DNA from: Candidatus Riflebacteria bacterium HGW-Riflebacteria-1
Lineage (GTDB): Bacteria > Muiribacteriota > Ozemobacteria > Ozemobacterales > Ozemobacteraceae
DNA length: 64,000 bases
Assembly (NCBI GenBank): GCA_002839445.1
Contig: PGYB01000007.1
Span: 1 to 64,000 of the forward strand
Reading direction: 5' to 3'
Position 1 is the stretch's first letter, and every line of letters starts with the position of its first letter. The position numbers and the translations under genes are program-made. The notes under the pieces are model-generated. The model did no database searches and had not been told where the DNA came from. It worked only from the letters and a program-made list of their open reading frames with translations. Shown here one piece after another: positions 18,289-27,327 of the stretch.

Positions 18289-19317
18289 ATGTTCAAACTG
18301 ACTGTGTATTCTTTGAGAGTTCTAGGTCTGGCAGTTATGTTGTTTGCCGGAAGCTCTTTGTCGGCCGGAGATTTGCCGGTTGAAGCATCTTTGCGGGAAC
18401 AGTTGTTGCAGATCGCGAGCTTTGACCAGTTGCAGAATCCGCAGCAGAATGAGCTTGACGCTGATGCTGCCAGGGTCGCTGCTTTTTTCGAAAGTCTTGC
18501 CGGGTCAGACGAATTCTGTGAGAATACCGCAAAGGTTTGGACAGGCTTTTTTGAGCTGACCTTCGCGCGTGATGATGATGAAAATTTTGCGCGTCGTCTG
18601 CAGATATTGCAGAAAGCCGGCGAAAAGCAGTCGGCTGCGATTGCTCCCGAAGAGGCCGCTCATGGTTGCCGGCCTTTTACTGAGCATGTTAAAGAGGCAA
18701 TCAAGGTTAACAGCGCACGAAAAGATTATTACTCGCGAGTTTCCAACGGTGCGACCCGCAATGTTTCTCTCCTTTACACTTCACTAGAATACAGTCTGCT
18801 GCCGCTTACCGCGTTTTTTGACCGCTGGGCACTGAAGTTCAATCAGGCCGGGATTCCCGTTCTGCAGAATGATTTTGTGTCAATGGATGACATCGCACCT
18901 GCTGAAAAACAGCCTTTGCGACGGGGTGTGCTCGATCGTGGCGGGCGAAAGCAGCTGCGCAGAATGCTGCGATCCTGGCAGTGGAAGAGTGCTCTGGCCG
19001 CTTCCCGCAAGGATTTTTTAGGGGTGCAGTTGCTGGCAATGAACGCTCTGCATGAACTTCGCCAGCTTGAACTGCGCTACAAGTGCCATCTTGCCCTGAC
19101 ATTGCACTTTGTCGAATCTGTAGGTCTGGCTGCCCGCAATGCCGACCGGCTCAGTCAGCAGTTTGCTCGCCGCACTGATAATTTTTACCGCGCTTTCATT
19201 GCGCTACAGACAAGCGGCGTCAGGCTTTTTTCAAAGGTCGATGTGATGGCGCAACCTTTTCATAGCGCCGGAATCGGCATTATAGTCAACGATCTGCCTG
19301 CTATCCCATTTCCTTGA
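18289..19317 (+). CDS. Secreted protein of unknown function
   Basis: A 342-aa protein with a signal peptide (about residues 1-26, ending SSLSAG). The mature part is helical and rich in Leu, Ala, Arg and Gln with few cysteines. No motif of a known enzyme is visible. Coding quality is good across the length. It stands alone, with gaps of about 300 bp on each side, so it likely has its own promoter. No family recognised. Confidence 0.65.
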   Translation: MFKLTVYSLRVLGLAVMLFAGSSLSAGDLPVEASLREQLLQIASFDQLQNPQQNELDADAARVAAFFESLAGSDEFCENTAKVWTGFFELTFARDDDENFARRLQILQKAGEKQSAAIAPEEAAHGCRPFTEHVKEAIKVNSARKDYYSRVSNGATRNVSLLYTSLEYSLLPLTAFFDRWALKFNQAGIPVLQNDFVSMDDIAPAEKQPLRRGVLDRGGRKQLRRMLRSWQWKSALAASRKDFLGVQLLAMNALHELRQLELRYKCHLALTLHFVESVGLAARNADRLSQQFARRTDNFYRAFIALQTSGVRLFSKVDVMAQPFHSAGIGIIVNDLPAIPFP

Positions 19318-19615
19318 CAGTCTTTTTGTGCAGCTGTCGATGGCTGCAGCGAAGGTGACCCGCTGAGCAGTTCGGGCAGCACCCTTCTAACGGCTGAAGC
19401 CATAAGAACGGCCAAATTCTGCAGCGAGCCCGGCAAAATGAGCATGCCCCCAAATTAAATTGTTCTCCCAATTGTATCAGAGGACCAGTTCGTAGTCCCG
19501 CAATATGAGTTTTCATCTGCCTGTAAGCTTTTAAAGAGCTTTCAGGCAGTTTATTTTTTTGCACAAAATTTTTTGAACCGGTGCGAAGTTTTTTTGTATT
19601 AGCATATGAAAGCAC

Positions 19616-20188
19616 ATGAAAAGAACAGATGAACAACTTTTGCTCGATGTTGCCAGAGGCGATAAAAGCGCCTTCAGGGAGATTTATCAGGTCTGGTCGC
19701 CGGCGGTTTACCGACTGGTAAAGCGCATGATTGCAGTGAAAAGCGACGATTATGATGAAGTCTTTCAGGAGGCGATGCTACGAATCTGGAAGAACGCGCC
19801 GTTGTTTGATCCTGCCAAAGGTCGCGCCAAAAGCTGGATTTATCTGGTTGCCACCAGGCATTGTCTGAACTGGCTTGAGGCAAAAAGCACCAGGTGCAGA
19901 GACCGGGAAACAGTTCTCGATGACTCGGCTCCAGACGCTGATAAGCCGGGGCCAGAAGAAAGGGCGGCGCGCAACGAAGATGCGCAGCGTGCCATTGAAC
20001 TTCTTGACCGTCTTCCTGATGATCTCAAGCAGGTGGTAACTCTGCGTCATCTCGAAGATTTGAGTATAGATGAGATTGCTGAGATCACTCAGGTTCCGGC
20101 CGGAACAGTTAAAAGTAGAATATTCTATGGCCTGAAGAAGCTCAGAAGCTTCTTTTTCAAGGAGAACTCCAATGAAGAAAAAGACTGA
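19616..20188 (+). CDS. ECF-type RNA polymerase sigma factor
   Basis: A 190-aa sigma-70-family factor of the extracytoplasmic-function group. Region 2 (about 10-85) includes the DDYDEVFQEAMLRIWKNA segment that contacts core polymerase and the -10 element. Region 4 (about 130-185) has DLSIDEIAEITQVPAGTVKSRIF, the -35-binding helix-turn-helix. The anti-sigma gene starts inside its last codons. Its target promoters are not visible, but the operon itself is often autoregulated in such systems. Confidence 0.93.
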   Translation: MKRTDEQLLLDVARGDKSAFREIYQVWSPAVYRLVKRMIAVKSDDYDEVFQEAMLRIWKNAPLFDPAKGRAKSWIYLVATRHCLNWLEAKSTRCRDRETVLDDSAPDADKPGPEERAARNEDAQRAIELLDRLPDDLKQVVTLRHLEDLSIDEIAEITQVPAGTVKSRIFYGLKKLRSFFFKENSNEEKD

Positions 20189-20744
20189 ATGCGTTGAACT
20201 GCAGTCACGCATGGTTGAGTATTTCGCGAACCCGCCAACGCAGGTTCCTGACGAAATGGCGAGTCATGTAAGGGACTGCGCAGAGTGCCACCGTGAATTT
20301 GCCGAGTTGCAACAGGTTCTTAAGGGTATTCATGATTCTGCTGAAGTATATGAAGCGGTTCCGCAGCACCTGCTAGCTGCTGTTGAAACCCGCCTCGACT
20401 CAGTTCAGCAGCTTAGACCAGCAGTGCAAAGTCAGCCCCGTGAACGAAACCTGCTGATCCTGCAATACTCTTACCTGGCTTCTCTGGCAGTAATCATCTG
20501 GCTCTCGATGATGCTTATACAGCCGATGTTAACCGTCTGGCTGAGTGAAAACGGGCTGGTTTCTTCGTTCACAGTTCTTGATGAATACGGGCTGTTTCTT
20601 GCTTTCTTTGCTGCCGGCGGCCTATTTGCCATGATAAGTTCGCCTTTGATTATCAAAACCGCTGTTCGCAGGTCTAATAACGAAAAGAAGTTCAGCATTC
20701 TGCGCTGGCTTTTCTCGACCAGTATTCGCACATTCGCCTGCTGA
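20172..20744 (+). CDS. Membrane anti-sigma factor with zinc-finger motif
   Basis: A 190-aa protein with an N-terminal zinc-binding anti-sigma (ZAS-like) motif, HVRDCAECH (about residues 31-39), and two membrane segments (about 97-115 and 140-160). It should hold the ECF sigma factor at the membrane. It overlaps the sigma gene by 17 bp; AAGGAG inside the sigma gene serves as ribosome site. The C-terminal tail after the second helix is basic. Confidence 0.85.
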   Translation: MKKKTECVELQSRMVEYFANPPTQVPDEMASHVRDCAECHREFAELQQVLKGIHDSAEVYEAVPQHLLAAVETRLDSVQQLRPAVQSQPRERNLLILQYSYLASLAVIIWLSMMLIQPMLTVWLSENGLVSSFTVLDEYGLFLAFFAAGGLFAMISSPLIIKTAVRRSNNEKKFSILRWLFSTSIRTFAC

Positions 20745-20773
20745 GGCAGGATTATTAAATTGGAGGGAAGAAT

Positions 20774-21256
20774 ATGAATCTGCCATCTAAAAAGGATCTG
20801 ACTCCTAAAACTATTCTGTTCTACGTTTGCGTGGCTCTTCTTGGCCTGCTCGCTCTGCAGGTCGTATTGCGACTGCTGCCACCGGCGATATTCCTTTTCC
20901 TGATGCTTGCACCACCGATTTTCGTGCTTTCAGACGCTCAGGAAAGACGTCTCAGCCGACCAGTGCTCTGGGCGACCTTTACGCTGTTCACCAACGTATT
21001 TGGACTTCTCGTCTATCTGCTGGTTCGCCCGGAAGCGCCTACGGTCAACACCTGCAAGAGCTGCGGCGGTACGCTTGAAGACAAGTTCAGCAATTGTCCC
21101 TGGTGTGGCGAAAAGGTTGAGAGACCGCTTTGCAAGTGCCCGGGCTGCAACGACGAGGTTAAGTCGGGCTGGAAGTTTTGCCCTAACTGCAACTACACTC
21201 TGAACCCGGATTCTCCGTCGTCAGTTGCCGGAGATAATGCCGAAAAGCCTGCCTGA
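20774..21256 (+). CDS. Membrane protein with double zinc ribbon
   Basis: A 160-aa protein. Two or three hydrophobic helices occupy about residues 12-80 (including LPPAIFLFLMLAPPIF and LFTNVFGLLVYLLV). Two CxxC pairs follow as a double zinc ribbon (NTCKSCGG/NCPWCGEK and CKCPGCND/FCPNCNYT, about 92-140). It lies 29 bp after the anti-sigma gene with GGAGGG before its ATG, so it is very likely part of the sigma operon. The function is unknown; it may help sense the membrane signal. A terminator follows. Confidence 0.8.
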   Translation: MNLPSKKDLTPKTILFYVCVALLGLLALQVVLRLLPPAIFLFLMLAPPIFVLSDAQERRLSRPVLWATFTLFTNVFGLLVYLLVRPEAPTVNTCKSCGGTLEDKFSNCPWCGEKVERPLCKCPGCNDEVKSGWKFCPNCNYTLNPDSPSSVAGDNAEKPA

Positions 21257-21280
21257 CCAGCCGTAAGTATCGCATCTGAC

Positions 21281-21329
21281 AGAGCCGCTGTTGTTGGCCG
21301 AATGTGCCTGCCAGCGGCTCTGCTTTTTT
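21281..21329 (+). terminator. Intrinsic terminator of the sigma-factor operon
   Basis: AGAGCCGCTG and CAGCGGCTCT form a perfect 10-bp stem, followed by GCTTTTTTG. It lies 24 nt past the stop at 21256. Confidence 0.85.
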
Positions 21330-21548
21330 GTTCGCGCCTTTGCACAACCAGATTCCGGGCCTTCATCGTTGCTGTTGTTTTTGTTCTGTTTCAAGTTTAT
21401 TAACGCTGCAAAGAGTGGTAACCTGCAGATAGATTGCATATCCAGCTTTGCAGAATTTTGCTTTAAAACGGTCTGGTTTCGTGTGTCATTTTTCTGAAGG
21501 TGTTATCATGCTGTCATTAATTGCGGTTTGCTGCCTTGATCTCAAGGC

Positions 21549-22331
21549 ATGCTCAGAAATTTTCAAGCAGGTTTCGCTGTGATCAGAACCTTTATAAAAA
21601 GTCAGAAATGGTTAAGTCGTAAATTCGACCTGCTTCTGCCGGCAAAATATCGGCGCGATGGCAACCGCGACTATATTGAGGCTGTCGTGCCGAAATACCT
21701 TGCGCATGATGATACTGTTTACGATATCGGTGGCGGCAAACGCCCGTTTCTGGCGACTGAACAGAAGCGCGCTCTTAATGCTACGGTCATAGGTGTCGAT
21801 ATTGACCCGGTTGAGCTTGATCTGGCGCCGCGAGGCGCTTATGATAAAAAGATATGCGCTGATATTGCCCTGTTTTCAGGCAATCAGGATGCTGATCTGG
21901 TTCTTTGCCAGGCACTGCTTGAGCATGTGGAAAATGTCGAAGCAGCCTTTGCGTCAATAGCGGCAATATTAAAGCCTGGCGGGCTTGCGCTGATTTTTGT
22001 GCCCAGTCGAAATGCTGTTTTCGCGCGGCTGAACATGCTTTTGCCGCATTCAGTTAAGCAAAGTATTCTCTACGGTATATTCCCGGAAAAGCAAAAAAAA
22101 CAGGGGTTTCCTGCCTTTTATAATAGCTGCACTCCTGCTGGTTTAAAGAAACTGGCAGCGGCGAACGAGCTCGCAGTAATCGAAGAGCGTTACTATTATG
22201 CGAGTTCCTATTTTTCTTTTTTTCTTCCGGTTTACGTCGCCTGGCGCCTCTGGGTGCTGCTTTTTCACGCACTGGTCAGAGAGCAGGCGGCAGAAACTTT
22301 CTGCCTGGTATTGCAAAAGCCCGTCAGATGA
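21549..22331 (+). CDS. Class I SAM-dependent methyltransferase
   Basis: A 260-aa Rossmann-fold methyltransferase of the Methyltransf_11 type. Motif I is VYDIGGGKRPF (about residues 57-67), followed by the acidic VIGVDIDP, a motif-IV-like region DLVLCQALLEHVE and then LKPGGLALIFVP. The C-terminal third has aromatic, hydrophobic stretches (YFSFFLPVYVAWRLWVLLF) that could dip into the membrane, suggesting a lipid or glycan substrate. It ends exactly where the convergent metallopeptidase gene ends. The substrate is not known. Confidence 0.85.
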   Translation: MLRNFQAGFAVIRTFIKSQKWLSRKFDLLLPAKYRRDGNRDYIEAVVPKYLAHDDTVYDIGGGKRPFLATEQKRALNATVIGVDIDPVELDLAPRGAYDKKICADIALFSGNQDADLVLCQALLEHVENVEAAFASIAAILKPGGLALIFVPSRNAVFARLNMLLPHSVKQSILYGIFPEKQKKQGFPAFYNSCTPAGLKKLAAANELAVIEERYYYASSYFSFFLPVYVAWRLWVLLFHALVREQAAETFCLVLQKPVR

Positions 22332-24194
22332 TCAGTTCTGCAGCTGATTGAAAGCTTTTTGCGCAAGCAGGCTGCGAGAAAGCGCGCCCAGAATTTCTGG
22401 TCGATCATACGCGGCGATGCTGTTGAGATACTCTTCGGCGAGATCCTGGTTGCCAGCTGCAAATGCGTTGTTTACGTCGTTGAGTATCTGTTTGTGCATT
22501 GCTTCGAGATAACTGGCGCGCTCATCAGAATCGGAGTTGGCGCTACCGCTACCGCTGAGCTCAATATACTGCGCAAGCAGATCGCTTCTCATTGTCATTG
22601 GCGCAATGTTCGCCGCCGCAGTCACGTTGGTATGGCTGCCAATGCCTTTGATATCGATGCGGTAAGTCGACTTCGACGACCAGCTCAGCATTGAATCGGG
22701 CACATCGGCAGGTGCTTTTCCGATAACCAGCAGATACATCACATCGGCGCCCTTGGGCACATCGACTTCGCTATGCCCCATCTGCGTTTTAACCGGTGGA
22801 GCCGGGTAGTCGTAATCGCCATTGTTGTGGCCAGGCAGCATCACGCGTGAGATGCCGGTGCGTCTTGCTGTTGTCGACTTGATATTGGTGATGTGGTGGC
22901 GCCCGATCACCTTCTTTTCGACTTCGTCAGCGAAAAGAAGAATTACTTCGAACTGGTTGTCGAGAGTGGTCAGATCGCCCGCAAAATCAACTCTGATCCT
23001 GCTGCCGGCGGCGGCGAGATTGATTTTGCTCATGTCGGCACCCCAGATGCTGACGCTGTCTTTGATCATAGCCGGAAAACTGGTGTAATAGCCATTTATC
23101 GGCAGCGAATAATCTTCGAGAAGTTTGTCGTAGGTGTAGGTCGCCGGCTTCAGGCCAGGTTGGTTAAGGTAGCTGGCAATGTAAAAGTTGGCAAAAGCTT
23201 CTGAAAAATTGGTTTTGAACTGGCTAAGCGCCGCGTTAAAGCCGTCGATCCCGGCCTTGCGGCTGGTCACCAGGCTATTGAAAAACTGCTGACGCGCCGC
23301 GTCAGTTTTGAGGTAGCGGCTGATCAGATAAAGGTTCCACAGGTAGGTCTGGCCATAATTTGCTAACTGGTTCCAGGGGCTCCAGGCTACAAGACTGTTG
23401 TCAGGAGTCTTCTGAAAGGCGCTGATCTGGCGCGGGTGCCCATAGCCGCAGAACCAGGTGTTGATCTGGGCGCAGCCTTCATCGACCCAGTCATATTCAT
23501 CGGCGTCGTGATGAAAATGAATCAGATGCTGCAATTCATGGGCGATGGTGGCATAAAATTCGGGAGTATTGACTTCTGAAGGGTCGGTATCAACATACAG
23601 CATTTCGCGCTGATTGCTCTTGAGGTCGCTGTCGGCAGGTATTTCGTCTGGTCGGTAGCAGTCGCCACGGTTAAAATAGCCGCTGGTATAAGACTTGCCC
23701 TGCGCCGCGTTGTCTTTGATATCCATCAACAGAATGGTTATGCGATCCTCATTATCGATGCCCGGCCGGTTTTCCTGGCCAAAATAGCGGGTCGTGGTCG
23801 GGTAAATATTCTGTTCAAGTTCGCTGATCAGCTTGCCCAGGTCGATTTCACTGCAGCGCTGATTGCCTTTTTCCAGGTAGACGATAAAATTGTCACTGGC
23901 AGCGGCCAGACTGGCTTCTGTCTGCTCCCAGGTATTGTTGCCGAAATTGAAAGTCCAGAAGGTTTCGCGGTCACCAACCTGCGCGCGCAGCAATTTTTCT
24001 GCTTCGCCGAAGGTATTGCGTATTACGCGGCGATCGCCTGAAGATCGCTGCCAGGCCGGCGCTTTCATTCCTTTTGCCTGAGCGGAAAAATAGTGCGTTC
24101 CGTCTGCCGCCGGCGGTGTTGCCGCCATGGCGACTGAGCTGAAAAGGCCAGATATAAGCGCGGTTAAAGCCAGTAACCGAAATTGCTTCTGCAT
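22332..24194 (-). CDS. Secreted M30-like zinc metallopeptidase
   Basis: A 620-aa exported protease. The signal peptide is residues 1-23 or so (ending VAMAA). The zinc site is H219-E-L-Q-H223, with a likely third ligand E239 in WVDEGCAQ about 16 residues later, as in M30 (hyicolysin-type) and related gluzincin-like enzymes. The region before it has DRITILLMDIKDNAAQG, typical of this group; the C-terminal third looks like beta-rich accessory sequence. The ATG at 24194 is chosen over one at 24260 because GGAGGG lies 4 nt before it and it gives a clean signal peptide. Confidence 0.78.
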   Translation of the reverse strand: MQKQFRLLALTALISGLFSSVAMAATPPAADGTHYFSAQAKGMKAPAWQRSSGDRRVIRNTFGEAEKLLRAQVGDRETFWTFNFGNNTWEQTEASLAAASDNFIVYLEKGNQRCSEIDLGKLISELEQNIYPTTTRYFGQENRPGIDNEDRITILLMDIKDNAAQGKSYTSGYFNRGDCYRPDEIPADSDLKSNQREMLYVDTDPSEVNTPEFYATIAHELQHLIHFHHDADEYDWVDEGCAQINTWFCGYGHPRQISAFQKTPDNSLVAWSPWNQLANYGQTYLWNLYLISRYLKTDAARQQFFNSLVTSRKAGIDGFNAALSQFKTNFSEAFANFYIASYLNQPGLKPATYTYDKLLEDYSLPINGYYTSFPAMIKDSVSIWGADMSKINLAAAGSRIRVDFAGDLTTLDNQFEVILLFADEVEKKVIGRHHITNIKSTTARRTGISRVMLPGHNNGDYDYPAPPVKTQMGHSEVDVPKGADVMYLLVIGKAPADVPDSMLSWSSKSTYRIDIKGIGSHTNVTAAANIAPMTMRSDLLAQYIELSGSGSANSDSDERASYLEAMHKQILNDVNNAFAAGNQDLAEEYLNSIAAYDRPEILGALSRSLLAQKAFNQLQN

Positions 24195-24565
24195 TAAACC
24201 CTCCTGCAAACATACACACTTCAGGTGTGGTCTCTGTTGAGCAAGAAGCATGCCACGCAAGAGGCCTCTTCTGCCTGGCTTCAGGGGCTATTGTATGCTG
24301 TTAATCATAATCAGTCTGCCAGTTTTTTGCCACACAGCTGCTGATTTTGTGAAGGCGGCAGGGCATGGTTAAGCACAAATCCGAACTGACGCAAGTGCGA
24401 CACTGGACTGGAGGCATTTCGTTTGGCTTGTCCATGTATTTTTCCGCAGTCGCCCACAGGATGTGGGTGATACTTGGGCACATCAGAATTAGGCGGCTCT
24501 TATGGCCTTTGGCTATTAGAGTCGCTTATCCCGCAGGGCTCCCCGGGGGAAGCACCCGGGTGATT

Positions 24566-24662
24566 CGCGCAGATGGCGCAGATGGTTTTCGGCTAACTGC
24601 AAAAAAAACATCTAAAATACTCCTGAATAATCTGCGATAATCCTTTAATCTGTGGATAACTC
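24566..24662. repeat. Dispersed intergenic repeat, copy B
   Basis: Shares GCGCAGATGG, TTTCGGCTAACT, ACTCCTGAATAATCTGCGA and AATCCTTTAATCTGTGGATA with copy A at 18051-18132, with a short insertion (ACATCTAAAAT) after the A-run. It lies in the 624-bp gap 24195-24818, which otherwise holds a short coding remnant (24680-24800) and no complete gene. Confidence 0.7.
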
Positions 24663-24679
24663 TTCAAAAGAGCCTGTGC

Positions 24680-24800
24680 AATTATCATGATCAGCTTGCC
24701 CGCGAAGAAGCCCAAGCAAAGCGTCTCGTAAAGTCTCCTGAACAGGCAAATGAATCGTTGCTGGCAAGATGCAATTGAGCTTGAAAAGTCTGCCGAATAG
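24680..24800 (+). pseudogene. Short frameshifted coding remnant before mtaB
   Basis: One frame reads HDQLAREEAQAKRLVKSPEQ and on into NESLLA. The next frame then continues as WQDAIELEKSAE and stops at 24798-24800. Both have the regular charged-helix look of real protein and join with one indel near 24760. No start codon with ribosome site is visible. Probably the 3' end of a decayed gene; family not recognised. Confidence 0.3.
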
Positions 24801-24818
24801 TGATAAATAAAGCGTCCA

Positions 24819-26063
24819 ATGACAACATTCTTACTTAAATCACTCGGGTGCAAGGTCAGTCAGTATGACGGCGAACGCCTTGCCGAAAAACTTCGTGTTC
24901 TTGGCCTGGTACAGGTTGAAGAAGCACCGGATATTTTTATTCTGAACGGCTGTTCGGTGACCGGCCGCGCTTCGCAAAAAGTTCGCCAGACGCTGCGTGC
25001 GGCAAAACGGCGCTGGCCTGCCGTAAAGCTGGTGCTGACCGGCTGTGAAGCCAGACTTCTCACACAACGCAACGAAGAGCTGGTTGAAATCGACTGGTTG
25101 CTCAAAGATGCTGAGCCAGCTTCGATATCTGATATGCTTGCGGCCCTGGCACTTGATGTTCAGGCCGAAGCAGGCAGTGCTGCTGTTGTGCCAGTTACTG
25201 CAAGAACCCGCGCGTTTTTGAAAGTGCAGGACGGCTGCAGCCAGTTCTGTTCATACTGCATTGTCGCGCATCTTCGCGGGCCCGAGTGGTCGCGCCCGAT
25301 TGCCGATGCTGTTGCCGAAGCCGCTCGCCTCGTCGAAGAAGGTCATCGTGAGCTTGTTTTAACCGGAATTCATCTCGGCCATTATCAGCCCTCGCTGCTG
25401 CCGTTGTTGAAAGAGCTTGAAAAATTGTCAGGGCTTGACCGCATAAGATTGAGCTCGATTGAATCGGTCGAAGTTGGTGATAAACTGCTTGACTGGGTGG
25501 CTGAATCGCCAAAAGCCTGCGCGCATATGCATCTGCCATTGCAATCTGGCAGTGATGCCATTTTACGCGCGATGCGTCGACCCTATGATACTGCCGGTTT
25601 TGCCGCTGTCGTCGCGCGCGTTCGCTCCCGCATGCCATTCGCGGCCGTTACTACCGATCTTATTGTTGGTTTTCCGGGAGAAACCGACGAATTGTTTAGC
25701 GAAACTCTTCGATTTCTCGAAGAAATGCAGTTTTCGCGCATTCATATTTTTAAATTTTCGCCGCGTGATGGCACGCCGGCTGCAACTATGAGCGGTCAGA
25801 TCGACAATGCAAGCAAAACGCGGCGTTCCGAACAGGTCGAAACGGTATGGCACAAATCTGCCCAGGCGTTTTATCAACGCTTTATCGGTCGCGAACTGGA
25901 AATTCTCTGGGAAACCAGCGAAGCAGGCACTATGCAGGGCTTTTCCCGCGAATATATTCCCTGCCTTATGCCAGTCGCCGGCCTGCCTGATTTAAACCAG
26001 ATCAGTCGCGCCCGTGGAGTCAGCTGCACTCCGCACGGTCTGCAGGTAGCCGCCTCAAGCTGA
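24819..26063 (+). CDS. mtaB: tRNA t6A37 methylthiotransferase MtaB
   Basis: A 414-aa radical-SAM enzyme that adds a methylthio group to N6-threonylcarbamoyladenosine at position 37 of tRNAs reading ANN codons. The N-terminal UPF0004 domain binds one Fe-S cluster through Cys in SLGCKVSQYD, LNGCSVTG and LTGCEAR. The radical-SAM domain has C140, C144 and C147 in GCSQFCSYC. A C-terminal TRAM-like stretch is short. The SLGCKVNQ-like start and the FPGETDELF segment point to MtaB rather than MiaB or RimO. It is a single gene. Confidence 0.9.
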   Translation: MTTFLLKSLGCKVSQYDGERLAEKLRVLGLVQVEEAPDIFILNGCSVTGRASQKVRQTLRAAKRRWPAVKLVLTGCEARLLTQRNEELVEIDWLLKDAEPASISDMLAALALDVQAEAGSAAVVPVTARTRAFLKVQDGCSQFCSYCIVAHLRGPEWSRPIADAVAEAARLVEEGHRELVLTGIHLGHYQPSLLPLLKELEKLSGLDRIRLSSIESVEVGDKLLDWVAESPKACAHMHLPLQSGSDAILRAMRRPYDTAGFAAVVARVRSRMPFAAVTTDLIVGFPGETDELFSETLRFLEEMQFSRIHIFKFSPRDGTPAATMSGQIDNASKTRRSEQVETVWHKSAQAFYQRFIGRELEILWETSEAGTMQGFSREYIPCLMPVAGLPDLNQISRARGVSCTPHGLQVAASS

Positions 26064-26165
26064 CTTTTAGGCGCATCAAGACGAAGTGCTACCGGTAACT
26101 GAAGCCTTACTTCATCAGAAAACAGGTGCTTGTACTGAGCGTGGGTAAGAGTTATAATCGGTGGC

Positions 26166-27224
26166 ATGTTGAAACTAAAATACTGTTTGATCGTTCTGGT
26201 TGCATCTGTTAGCGCGTTGCTGGCTGGTTGCTCGGTGCCGGGTTCGCCGAATACGCCGGTAATTGATGAGTCAGTAACTATTTCTGGCACGGTTTCAGTT
26301 CCGACTGTTACTAACCCCGGTCTTCTGGCCGCGGTCGGCCTGATCAACAATCCCGATGCGTTTGCGCGGTTTGTCGCGAGTTCGACTCTGAAAGTTAACG
26401 GCCGTGCTGTCGAGTTTTCGCTTAACGATTCGACTCGCGCGTTTCGCGCCGAAAAGATCGCGCCGGCGGCGGCTTATGAGCTTGAGCTGCGCTGCGGTGC
26501 TTTCAGCCTGGTCGCCTTTGCCCCACACAGCGGTCGTCAGATGACTCTGACTAACGGCCTGTCGTTGCGAAGCACAGCTGATTGGTATCTCAGAGCGGCC
26601 TTTGCCGGGTCACAGAATTTTTCGACCAGTCAGTTCACTGATTATCAGATCGCGTCGCCGCTGGTTGATACTCTCGTGACAAGCCTGCAGGCTGAGCTCA
26701 ACAAGGCTGGCCTTGCCTCGGCCGCCTGGCGGCTGACTGCCAGTAACAGTGCTTCGGCACTGGTTGCCAACCGTAACCTTACCGAGGTAATGCAGCGAAG
26801 CGGCCGCGTTTTTAGCTATAACGGTAATTATGCCGCGACTGTTTTTTATTCACGACTCAACAGTTCGGGTGTGCCGGTCATGGCGGTGCAGGCAGCTGTT
26901 ACTATGACCTGCACCACCAGTGACGATGACGTCAGTGGTTCGTTCAGCATTGAGCCCATTGCGGTCAAGCCGATAGATGATTTTCCGATAACTTCGGCGC
27001 CTTCGAAAACTTCGTTCGCTTTTACCGGCAAACTAAATGGCTCATACCTCAGTTTTACGCGCAAGGCGCCGAATGATGGTTCTCCGCTCGCCAACAAGGA
27101 TCTCGATTCCTGGTTTATTTTTCCGGTCAGTGACGGCATTGCCGTTCAGGCCGGCAATCTCGATAAGGCTTATTACACCGGCATTCAGACCCGCGCCGGA
27201 GAATTTATTTTGCGCAAAAAGTAA
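26166..27224 (+). CDS. Lipoprotein of unknown function
   Basis: A 352-aa exported lipoprotein: signal sequence with lipobox LLAGC (Cys about 21). A Ser/Thr/Ala-rich mature region follows whose first part (SVTISGTVSVPTV) resembles carboxypeptidase-regulatory or Ig-like beta domains. No enzyme motif was seen. A beta-barrel candidate starts about 75-105 bp downstream in the same direction, so both may act at the outer membrane. Confidence 0.68.
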   Translation: MLKLKYCLIVLVASVSALLAGCSVPGSPNTPVIDESVTISGTVSVPTVTNPGLLAAVGLINNPDAFARFVASSTLKVNGRAVEFSLNDSTRAFRAEKIAPAAAYELELRCGAFSLVAFAPHSGRQMTLTNGLSLRSTADWYLRAAFAGSQNFSTSQFTDYQIASPLVDTLVTSLQAELNKAGLASAAWRLTASNSASALVANRNLTEVMQRSGRVFSYNGNYAATVFYSRLNSSGVPVMAVQAAVTMTCTTSDDDVSGSFSIEPIAVKPIDDFPITSAPSKTSFAFTGKLNGSYLSFTRKAPNDGSPLANKDLDSWFIFPVSDGIAVQAGNLDKAYYTGIQTRAGEFILRKK

Positions 27225-27327
27225 TTTGCGCGAGTTTAATGCTTTCGCCTGATTTTTCCGATATCAGAAATGTGTGACATAAAATCGGGATATAATCATT
27301 AGCAGAAGGCAGACAATTCTCTGGTTA

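Noticed and set aside
25874..26350. 158-aa open frame antisense to the end of mtaB and the start of the next gene
   Set aside because: The first part looks mildly protein-like but most of it is the complement of two real genes, with no ribosome site.
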